This document shows positions 1-6,339 of a DNA stretch of 10,572 nucleotides, one piece after another. Below the pieces are notes generated by a model, which had not been told where the DNA came from, made no database searches, and was given only the letters and a program-made list of their open reading frames with translations. Source of the stretch: Treponema sp. GTDB taxonomy: Bacteria; Spirochaetota; Spirochaetia; Treponematales; Treponemataceae. The position numbers and the translations under genes were made by a program. Numbering within the stretch: position 1 is the stretch's first letter; each line of letters begins with the position of its first letter. The stretch spans positions 1-10,572 of the forward strand of contig DMQP01000223.1 of assembly GCA_003455655.1 (NCBI GenBank), read 5' to 3'.

Positions 1-67
1 TTTGAACTTATTGGTCATCCCCTTCCAAAAATTCCCCAAAAAAAGGCGAATTTCTTAAAAATTTTTC

Positions 68-96
68 TTGACAAATTAAAAATCCCATGTGATACT
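68..96 (+). promoter_or_regulatory. Sigma-70-type promoter of the sugar ABC operon
   Basis: A perfect -35 box TTGACA (68-73) is followed by a 17-base spacer and the -10 box GATACT (91-96), which matches 4 of 6 consensus bases. TG at 88-89 gives an extended -10 (TGn). The AT-rich run at about 50-66 could serve as an UP element. Transcription is expected to start near 102-104, placing the repeated operator just inside the transcribed region. Strength and start site are inferred from sequence only. Confidence 0.75.
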
Positions 97-105
97 AACC
101 TTAAC

Positions 106-130
106 TGGTATCGTTTCCAGTATCGTTTCC
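106..130 (+). promoter_or_regulatory. Tandem LacI-family operator
   Basis: TGGTATCGTTTCCA (106-119) is an imperfect palindrome centred on CG. It fits the general LacI/GalR operator pattern TGnnAnCGnTnnCA, with 5 of 7 base pairs symmetric. The 11-mer GTATCGTTTCC occurs twice, at 108-118 and 120-130, with a 12-base period; the second copy has much poorer dyad symmetry. The site lies immediately downstream of the predicted transcription start, the classic position for a blocking repressor. The likely ligand is the LacI-family protein encoded at 3302-4309, which would make the operon autoregulated (inference). Confidence 0.6.
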
Positions 131-173
131 TGTTGCGGTGCTGGAAAACATGCCAGAAAATCAGGAGGAATCT

Positions 174-1514
174 ATGAAAAAAATGAACAACCTTAAGGGC
201 CTTGCTGTTGCAGTTGTTGCTGCAGCATGTCTGTTTGCATCTTGCGGAAAAAAAGACTCTACCCCAACCGTACGCTATCTTAACTTCAAACCCGAAGTTG
301 CAGAAGTGTACCAAGAACTTGCCGCTGCTTACGAAGCAGAAACGGGTGTAAAAGTTATTGTCGAAACCGCAGCAAACAATTCGTATGAATCAACCCTTAT
401 GTCAAAAATGTCAACCAAAGAAGCACCCACTCTCTTCCAGATTAACGGACCTCGTGGATACGCAAGCTGGGCTGACTACTGTGCAGATTTAACCAACACT
501 CAACTGTATCAGCACCTGTCAGACAAATCTCTGGCTGTTACCGCAAATGGAAAAGTGTATGGCATTCCCTATGTTGTTGAAGGTTACGGAATTATTTACA
601 ACGCTGCCTTAACTGACAAATACTTTGCATTACCTTCAAAAGCAACTCCTTACAAGAGCATGGATGAAATAAACACTTTTGCAAAACTTAAAGCTCTTGT
701 AGAAGATATGCAGAAAAATAAAGCAGCACTTGGCATTGACGGTGTATTCGCTTCTACTTCACTCAAAGCTGGAGAAGATTGGCGCTGGCAGACTCACCTT
801 GCAAACCTTCCTGTATATTATGAATTCAAAACAGGAAATGTAGACCTTGCTTCTGATGCAACAAAGAAAATCAGCTTTAGCTATGGTGACAACTTCCGCA
901 ACATCTTTGATCTTTACCTTAACAATTCAACTGTTGACCGCAAGACTGTAGGAACAAAAACAGTTACCGACTCTATGTCAGAATTTGCTCTGGAAAAATG
1001 TGTTATGGTTCAGAACGGAAACTGGGCATGGGGACAAATTAGTGGTGTAACGGGAAACAAAGTTAAAGCAGAAAATGTTAAGTTCCTGCCTATCTACACT
1101 GGTGCTTCTGGTGAAGAAAGCCAAGGTCTGTGTATTGGAACAGAAAACTTTTACTGCATTAACTCAAAAGCTTCTGAAGCAGATCAGAAAGCAACAGCAG
1201 ACTTTATCTACTGGCTGTATTCAAGCGAAACTGGAAAGAACTATGTAACAAACAAACTGGGCTTCATTGCCCCCTTCGATACCTTTAGCGAAGCAGAACG
1301 ACCAACAGATCCTCTTGCAAAAGAAATTGCTCGCTGGATGGCAATGCCTGGAGTTACTTCTGTTGCATGGAACTTTACACTCTTCCCCTCTCAGAAATTT
1401 AAAGATGACTTTGGTGCATCTTTGTTGAAGTATGCTCAAGGAACAAAAGAGTGGGCTTCTGTAGCAAACGAAGTTGTTTCAAGTTGGGAACGCGAAAGTA
1501 GCGCTTCAGAATAA
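174..1514 (+). CDS. Sugar ABC transporter solute-binding lipoprotein (family 1)
   Basis: Predicted extracytoplasmic receptor that captures an oligosaccharide and delivers it to the two permeases downstream. The 446-residue product starts at ATG 174, chosen because AGGAGG (163-168) sits 5 bases upstream; an in-frame GTG at 138 would extend it but lacks a ribosome site and would bury the signal peptide. Residues 1-23 are a lipoprotein signal peptide (MKKMNN, then a hydrophobic Ala/Val core) ending F-A-S-C with Cys24 as the lipidated residue, a relaxed lipobox typical of spirochaetes. The rest has the usual length and layout of family 1 sugar-binding proteins, including an aromatic-rich C-terminal half. 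It is the first gene of the operon, behind the operator, and is followed by a terminator-like hairpin. Substrate is inferred from malQ as malto-oligosaccharide; other alpha-linked sugars are possible. Confidence 0.9.
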   Translation: MKKMNNLKGLAVAVVAAACLFASCGKKDSTPTVRYLNFKPEVAEVYQELAAAYEAETGVKVIVETAANNSYESTLMSKMSTKEAPTLFQINGPRGYASWADYCADLTNTQLYQHLSDKSLAVTANGKVYGIPYVVEGYGIIYNAALTDKYFALPSKATPYKSMDEINTFAKLKALVEDMQKNKAALGIDGVFASTSLKAGEDWRWQTHLANLPVYYEFKTGNVDLASDATKKISFSYGDNFRNIFDLYLNNSTVDRKTVGTKTVTDSMSEFALEKCVMVQNGNWAWGQISGVTGNKVKAENVKFLPIYTGASGEESQGLCIGTENFYCINSKASEADQKATADFIYWLYSSETGKNYVTNKLGFIAPFDTFSEAERPTDPLAKEIARWMAMPGVTSVAWNFTLFPSQKFKDDFGASLLKYAQGTKEWASVANEVVSSWERESSASE

Positions 1515-1539
1515 TCTGAAACAATTCAACACCATTAAC

Positions 1540-1591
1540 GGGCTGTCCAAAAAGCGAAACTATAGTACACTTGTTGGGCAGTCCTTTTTTT
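1540..1591 (+). terminator. Intercistronic intrinsic terminator / attenuator
   Basis: GGGCTGTCC (1540-1548) pairs with GGGCAGTCC (1576-1584), using two G-T wobbles. Pairing continues inward as AA with TT, one A-G mismatch, then AAG with CTT, leaving a loop of about 15 bases. Seven T residues follow (1585-1591). It lies in the 91-base gap between the binding-protein and first permease genes. It should cause partial termination or protect the upstream mRNA 3' end, so that binding protein is made in excess over membrane components, as is common in binding-protein-dependent sugar operons. Confidence 0.75.
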
Positions 1592-1605
1592 ACGAGGAAA
1601 ACATT

Positions 1606-2451
1606 ATGAGAAAATCACTTTCAAAATACTTTCCTATTTTTGTTCTTCCAACATTGCTTGCCTTTACACTGTTTTTTATTGTGCCTTTTCTTATGGGCAT
1701 AGGACTTTCCTTTACAAAGTTTACAGTTGTAACAAATGCAAAGTGGGTAGGATTCGACAACTACATCAAAGCATTCACCTTTGACAAAGAGTTTGTGCAT
1801 GCACTTGCTTTTACAACGCTCTTTACTATTGTCTCAATGGTAACTGTTAATGTACTTGCTTTTGCACTTGCACTTATGCTTACTCGTGGACTAAAGGGAA
1901 CAAATATATTCCGCTCTGTCTTCTTCTTACCTAACCTCATAGGCGGAATTGTTTTGGGTTACATTTGGAACTTACTCATAAACGGAGTACTTTCTCCTTT
2001 TGGAGTAGACATTACCTACAAAACTCAATACGGTTTCTGGGGACTGGTAATTTTGACCAACTGGCAGCTTATAGGTTACATGATGGTTATTTACATTGCT
2101 GGTTTGCAAAACATTCCTGGCGACATAATAGAAGCAGCTCAGATTGATGGTGCATCTTCCATAAAAACATTGTTCCGCGTAAAAATTCCAATGGTTATGC
2201 CTTCAATAACTATCTGCATGTTCTTAACACTTTCAAACACATTCAAAATGTTTGACCAGAACCTTGCACTTACTGCGGGTGCTCCAGAAAACTCAACAGA
2301 AATGCTTGCACTCAACATTTACAACACCTTCTACGGAAGAATTGGTTGGCAGGGTGTAGGTCAAGCAAAAGCTGTCATGTTCTTTATCATTGTAGCAGTT
2401 ATTGCATTTGTTCAGTTAAAGCTCACTTCTCAAAAGGAGGTTGAACAATGA
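1606..2451 (+). CDS. CUT1 sugar ABC transporter permease, MalF/UgpA type
   Basis: Inner-membrane subunit forming half of the translocation channel of the sugar importer. The start is ATG 1606, with GAGG (1594-1597) 8 bases upstream, giving 281 residues. Earlier in-frame ATG codons lie inside the binding-protein gene and would translate through the terminator hairpin. About six hydrophobic segments are visible (near 9-31, 67-93, 102-122, 146-166, 200-220, 254-273). The EAA loop that docks onto the ATPase is clear at 176-200, with E-A-A at 176-178, D-G at 181-182 and the closing I-P-M-V-M-P. The protein is of the short type without the large periplasmic loop of E. coli MalF. Its stop overlaps the next start by 4 bases (ATGA), indicating translational coupling to its partner. 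Confidence 0.93.
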   Translation: MRKSLSKYFPIFVLPTLLAFTLFFIVPFLMGIGLSFTKFTVVTNAKWVGFDNYIKAFTFDKEFVHALAFTTLFTIVSMVTVNVLAFALALMLTRGLKGTNIFRSVFFLPNLIGGIVLGYIWNLLINGVLSPFGVDITYKTQYGFWGLVILTNWQLIGYMMVIYIAGLQNIPGDIIEAAQIDGASSIKTLFRVKIPMVMPSITICMFLTLSNTFKMFDQNLALTAGAPENSTEMLALNIYNTFYGRIGWQGVGQAKAVMFFIIVAVIAFVQLKLTSQKEVEQ

Positions 2452-3296
2452 AACGCAATCTGTGTAATCGTCACGCAAGCGACACCATAATTTTTGCGCT
2501 ACTGGTTATTCTTGCTACTGTATTTTTGATTCCCATTGCACTCGTAGTAATGAACTCTTTCAAATCGAGATTGTTTATTTCAAGTGCACCATTTGCTCTT
2601 CCTTCCGAAGAAACATTTGTTGGGTTTGAAAACTATCTTAATGGATTACGAACTTCTGGATTTTTTGTTTCGTTTATGCGTTCTGTTTTCATTACCATTC
2701 TTTCTGTGTCGCTCATTTTAATTTGTACTTCAATGACAGCATGGTTTATAGTTCGCGTCAAAAACAAATTTTCCAAAGGCTTGTATTATTTGTTTACATT
2801 CAGTATGATTGTACCGTTCCAGATGGTTATGTACACCATGACATTTATTGTTAACCGTCTTAACTTCGATAATGTTGTGGGCATAAACTTCGTGTATCTT
2901 GGTTTTGGTGCAGGACTTGCAGTATTCATGTTCTGTGGATTTATTAAATCAATCCCGCTTGATCTGGAAGAAGCCGCCGAAATTGACGGATGCAATCCTT
3001 TGCAGACATTCTTCTTAGTTGTTTTTCCTGTGCTTAAACCAACAGCCATTACCGTTGCTATCTTAAATGCAATGTGGATTTGGAATGACTATTTGCTTCC
3101 CTACTTAGTTTTGGGAACAGATAACAAAACAATTCCTGTTGCCATTCAGATTGCAATGCAAGGCGCATATGGTGCAACTGATTACGGTGGATTCATGGCC
3201 ATGCTTGTTTTGGCAATTATTCCCATAATCATTTTCTATCTTGCATCGCAGAAGTACATCATAAAAGGTGTTATCTCTGGAGCAGTAAAAGGATAA
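2448..3296 (+). CDS. CUT1 sugar ABC transporter permease, MalG/UgpE type
   Basis: Second membrane subunit of the importer, pairing with the product of 1606-2451. The 282-residue reading frame starts at ATG 2448, 7 bases after a perfect AGGAGG (2435-2440). Hydrophobic segments occur near 13-35, 77-101, 112-135, 151-168, 200-220 and 248-266. The EAA loop lies at 175-199 (E-A-A at 175-177, D-G at 180-181, closing F-P-V-L-K-P). The C terminus carries the MalG-family signature QKYIIKGVISGAVKG. No ATP-binding subunit gene follows, so the complex probably borrows a multi-use ATPase (MsmX/MalK/UgpC type) from another locus. The regulator gene starts 5 bases after the stop. Confidence 0.93.
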   Translation: MKRNLCNRHASDTIIFALLVILATVFLIPIALVVMNSFKSRLFISSAPFALPSEETFVGFENYLNGLRTSGFFVSFMRSVFITILSVSLILICTSMTAWFIVRVKNKFSKGLYYLFTFSMIVPFQMVMYTMTFIVNRLNFDNVVGINFVYLGFGAGLAVFMFCGFIKSIPLDLEEAAEIDGCNPLQTFFLVVFPVLKPTAITVAILNAMWIWNDYLLPYLVLGTDNKTIPVAIQIAMQGAYGATDYGGFMAMLVLAIIPIIIFYLASQKYIIKGVISGAVKG

Positions 3297-3301
3297 AACA
3301 C

Positions 3302-4309
3302 ATGACAATAAAAGATATTGCCCGTGAGTGTGGCTGTGGCTTAGGAACTGTTTCTCGTGTTTTGAACAACCATCCTGATGTAAGCGATCAGATGAGAGAA
3401 CGTGTCCTTGCCGTTGTTAACAAATATGGTTTCGTCTCAAACCAAAGTGCAAAAATGTTGCGCTCTCAGGACAATAAAACTATTGCCATCTTAATGAAAG
3501 GAACATCAAGTATTCTTCTTAATTCACTTGTGGAACGGATTCAAAAAAGAATGGAACATCTTCCTTACACAACCAATGTAGTAGTACTTGATGAATACGA
3601 TAACGAAGCAAAACAGGCATACATGGTATGTCAAAAGCATCGACCACTTGGACTTATTTTCGCAGGTGGTAACCCTGATTCTTACAAAGAAGATTTTGCA
3701 AATATTCAAACTCCCTGTGTCATCATTACCAACCAAGCAAATGATGTACAGAACAACAGACTGTCTAGCGTAAGCACAGATGACATTGCAGCTGCTCAGT
3801 GCATGGCAGAACATCTTGTTGCAAACGGACATACAAATATCGGTGTAATAGGAGGAGACCTTGCTTCTTCAGAACTGACACAACGCCGCTACAACGGTTT
3901 TCTTTCAGTCATGCAAAAGCACGGTCTGTCTTTTAACAAAGAAACTCAGTATGCAGTTGCTAAGTATTCACTCCAAGAAGGTGCCGCTGCTGCAGAACAG
4001 CTCATTAAAGCAAACCCAGACATGACAGCTATATTCACCATGGCAGATGTTATGGCAATTGGTGCAATACGAAGATTAAATGATCTGGGCTACACCGTAC
4101 CAAAAGATATTTCTGTTACCGGATTCGACGGATTGGAAATCGCAGACTACATGTGTCCGCGTCTTACTACAATTCGTCAACTTTTGAATGAACTTGCAGA
4201 ACGGGGTCTTGATGCGTTGCTTGATAACATTGAACGCAAAAAACCGTGCAGTCATCAATTAGTTCCATTTGAATTTATTGCAGGTGAAAGCGTTTACAAA
4301 CGGAATTAA
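3302..4309 (+). CDS. LacI/GalR-family transcriptional regulator
   Basis: Predicted sugar-responsive DNA-binding repressor of its own operon. It has 335 residues, the usual family length. The N-terminal helix-turn-helix spans residues 2-22, with the recognition helix ending GTVSRVLN. By alignment with LacI, the specificity positions Tyr17 and Gln18 are Leu14 and Gly15 here. The hinge-helix region (43-54) reads GFVSNQSAKMLR, lacking the common Pro of the Y-x-P-N motif. The periplasmic-binding-like effector domain is recognisable by GVIGG (181-185), RRYNGF (195-200), FTMADVMAIGAI (245-256) and VPKDISVTGFDG (266-277). AAGGA-like bases at 3288-3293 precede ATG 3302 and overlap the upstream stop. 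Its position inside a sugar operon with a matching operator argues for local control; the inducer is unknown, plausibly a maltodextrin. Confidence 0.92.
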   Translation: MTIKDIARECGCGLGTVSRVLNNHPDVSDQMRERVLAVVNKYGFVSNQSAKMLRSQDNKTIAILMKGTSSILLNSLVERIQKRMEHLPYTTNVVVLDEYDNEAKQAYMVCQKHRPLGLIFAGGNPDSYKEDFANIQTPCVIITNQANDVQNNRLSSVSTDDIAAAQCMAEHLVANGHTNIGVIGGDLASSELTQRRYNGFLSVMQKHGLSFNKETQYAVAKYSLQEGAAAAEQLIKANPDMTAIFTMADVMAIGAIRRLNDLGYTVPKDISVTGFDGLEIADYMCPRLTTIRQLLNELAERGLDALLDNIERKKPCSHQLVPFEFIAGESVYKRN

Positions 4310-4327
4310 AAATTCCAAGGACGCTAA

Positions 4328-5800
4328 ATGAACTTTCTACATAACCGTGCTTCAGGTATTCTGATGCACATTTCCTCTCTTCCTGGCCCTGGCGGAATAG
4401 GAACCTTAGGTGCAAGCGCATATACTTTTGTTGATTATCTTGCAAATGCAAAACAAAGTTACTGGCAAATTCTACCTATTTGTCCAACCAGTTACGGTGA
4501 CTCTCCGTATCAAAGTTTTTCAACCTACGCAGGAAATCCTTACTTTATTGATTTGGAACTATTACAAAAAGATGGACTTCTAAACGAAGCAGATTGGAAA
4601 CACACACATTGGGCAAACGACGAACGCTTTGTAGATTACGGAGTGCTGTACATTGAACGACACAAATTGCTTCGTGCTGTTCACCAAAAGTTTGAACAAA
4701 ACCTTCCTACAGATTTTGAAATTTTTTGCAAAGAGAATTCATTTTGGTTAGAAGACTATGCGTTGTTCATGGCAATTAAAGACAAACACGGAGGCATTTC
4801 TTTTCATCAATGGGAAGAAGATATACGAACACGCAATCCTGAATCGCTTGCAAACTGGAAAAACATTTGTTACAACGACATTCGTTACTACAAGATGCTA
4901 CAGTATTTGTTCTTCAAACAGTGGAAGTCGTTAAAACAATATGCAAACAAAAAAGGCATTCGCATTATAGGCGATTTACCAATTTACGTTTCTTCTGACA
5001 GTTCTGATGTGTGGGCTAATCCAGAAATTTTTGACACGAAAGAAGTTGCTGGTTGTCCGCCAGATGCATTTGCTGCTGACGGTCAGTTGTGGGGGAATCC
5101 TGTTTACAAGTGGGATGTTCTAAAGAAACAAAACTATCAGTGGTGGATTACTCGCCTTACTTATAATCTTGCTATTTACGATGTGCTTCGTATAGATCAC
5201 TTCCGCGGATTTGAATCTTACTATTGTATTCCCGCACAAGATACAACTGCAAAAAATGGTGTCTGGCGCAAAGGTCCTGGTTTGCAACTGTTTACTGAAT
5301 TTAAAAAACATGCCCCCGATGCAGCTGTCATTGCAGAAGATTTAGGTTTTCTAACTGATGAAGTAAAACAAATGCGAAAAGATTCAGGCTTTCCGGGCAT
5401 GAAAGTATTGCAATTTGCTTTTGACTCACGTGAAGAAAATGACTATTTACCAGAACACTACGAGCATACTTCTGTTGTCTACACAGGAACACATGACAAC
5501 GACACTCTCTTAGGATGGATTAATCATTCACCTAAAGAAGATATAGATACTGCACTCAAGTATTTACATGTAAACAATCAAGGGCAACTGGCACCTGCAA
5601 TGATGAAAGCCGCTATGGAATGTGTGTCCGACACTTGTATTCTTACTATGCAAGATATATTGGGTCTTGAAACATTTGCGCGAATGAACATTCCGTCAAC
5701 ACTAGGTAACAACTGGCGCTGGCGTGCAACAGAAAAACAACTTTCAGAAGCTCCGTGGAACAAACTACGCTCACTAACAGAACAAACAAAACGCTGTTAG
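4328..5800 (+). CDS. malQ: 4-alpha-glucanotransferase (amylomaltase, GH77)
   Basis: Cytoplasmic enzyme that moves alpha-1,4-glucan segments between malto-oligosaccharides, releasing glucose and making longer chains for phosphorolysis. The 490-residue length is typical of bacterial GH77 enzymes. The N-terminal signature SSLPGPGGIGTLG lies at 17-29 and GDSPYQ at 57-62. The nucleophile is Asp290 in RIDHFRGF, the acid/base is Glu337 in IAEDLGF, and the transition-state Asp is Asp390 in THDND. The late MPSTLGNNWRWR-type segment is present around 454-466 (here N-I-P-S-T-L-G). All key residues are intact. The start at ATG 4328 has AAGGA (4317-4321) 6 bases upstream. It is the last gene of the operon and indicates the imported sugar is an alpha-glucan fragment. 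Its TAG overlaps the stop codon of the convergent acetyltransferase gene and no terminator follows. Confidence 0.97.
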   Translation: MNFLHNRASGILMHISSLPGPGGIGTLGASAYTFVDYLANAKQSYWQILPICPTSYGDSPYQSFSTYAGNPYFIDLELLQKDGLLNEADWKHTHWANDERFVDYGVLYIERHKLLRAVHQKFEQNLPTDFEIFCKENSFWLEDYALFMAIKDKHGGISFHQWEEDIRTRNPESLANWKNICYNDIRYYKMLQYLFFKQWKSLKQYANKKGIRIIGDLPIYVSSDSSDVWANPEIFDTKEVAGCPPDAFAADGQLWGNPVYKWDVLKKQNYQWWITRLTYNLAIYDVLRIDHFRGFESYYCIPAQDTTAKNGVWRKGPGLQLFTEFKKHAPDAAVIAEDLGFLTDEVKQMRKDSGFPGMKVLQFAFDSREENDYLPEHYEHTSVVYTGTHDNDTLLGWINHSPKEDIDTALKYLHVNNQGQLAPAMMKAAMECVSDTCILTMQDILGLETFARMNIPSTLGNNWRWRATEKQLSEAPWNKLRSLTEQTKRC

Positions 5801-6336
5801 CAGTCTTTAGGAAATTCTATAAAGTGCTTTTGCATGTAGACGAGGTCATACCACAGATTGAATTTGTTTGCGCAGTGAGAAAGTCTTCCTGCAATTTCAA
5901 ATCCCATCTTGGTATGAAAGCGTATACTTGCATCTGTTAAGTAAGAATCGTGTGGTCGTTCTGTTGCAGCAACAAGAGCATAAGCTGAAGCAAAACCAGC
6001 AGTTCGTAAACGTTTTTCAAGTTCATTATACAATTGTGAACCAAACCCTTTTTCTCTGCAACTTTGTTCAAGATAAATAGAAATTTCAACACTTGGGTCA
6101 AAGGCTTTTCTTTCGTGCAAACGATGCGCATAGGCATAACCACACACCACACCATCTGAAAGCGCAAGAATGTACGGAAAGTGAACCCTTGTATCTGCAA
6201 TACGCTTTTGAAATTCTTCAACCGAAGGAACATCATATTCAAAGGTAACTGCAGTATTCAAAACATAAGGTGCATAAATTGCACGAACTACTTCTGCATC
6301 TTCAACAGATGCGTCTCGAAATGTTAGTTTTGTCAT
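5797..6336 (-). CDS. GNAT N-acetyltransferase, Pat/YncA (phosphinothricin acetyltransferase-like) subfamily
   Basis: Soluble acetyl-CoA-dependent acetyltransferase of 179 residues, the usual subfamily length. The N terminus (FRDASVEDAEVVRAIYAPYV, 6-25) and the T-F-E at 31-33 match this subfamily. The strand VEISIYL (83-89) places Glu84 where the proposed catalytic Glu of Pat/Bar enzymes lies. The acetyl-CoA loop is R94-E-K-G-F-G-S100. The C-terminal block with ASIRFHTKMGFE (136-147) and LWYDLVYMQK (161-170) is characteristic. Family members acetylate methionine sulfoximine or sulfone, phosphinothricin or other small amines; the real substrate here cannot be told. It begins 3 bases after the GGDEF gene stop and has no clear ribosome site, only A-rich sequence, so it probably depends on translational coupling. 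Confidence 0.88.
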   Translation of the reverse strand: MTKLTFRDASVEDAEVVRAIYAPYVLNTAVTFEYDVPSVEEFQKRIADTRVHFPYILALSDGVVCGYAYAHRLHERKAFDPSVEISIYLEQSCREKGFGSQLYNELEKRLRTAGFASAYALVAATERPHDSYLTDASIRFHTKMGFEIAGRLSHCANKFNLWYDLVYMQKHFIEFPKDC

Positions 6337-6339
6337 AAT

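Noticed and set aside
1..18. Minus-strand ATG at 18 reading M-T-N-K-F-K off the left edge, with GGAAGGGG just upstream, as the start of a divergent gene.
   Set aside because: Only six codons are visible and the purine run touches the ATG, too close for a normal ribosome site. A divergent gene is possible but cannot be supported from this window.
138..173. GTG at 138 as the start of the binding-protein gene.
   Set aside because: It has no ribosome site, overlaps the region just after the operator, and would place 12 polar residues before a clear lipoprotein signal peptide. ATG 174 has AGGAGG at ideal spacing.
1474..1605. In-frame ATG at 1474 as the start of the first permease gene.
   Set aside because: It lies inside the binding-protein gene, lacks a ribosome site, and the extension would be translated through the terminator hairpin. 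It adds a non-conserved 44-residue tail.
3524..3832. 102-codon minus-strand open frame within the LacI-family gene.
   Set aside because: Antisense to a clear gene, Cys/Phe/Tyr-rich low-quality protein with no recognisable domain and no ribosome site or promoter noted; a by-product of codon use.
5786..5806. Small dyad around GCTGTTAGCAGT at the malQ/acetyltransferase junction as a bidirectional terminator.
   Set aside because: The stem is only about four pairs and no T-tract follows on either strand.
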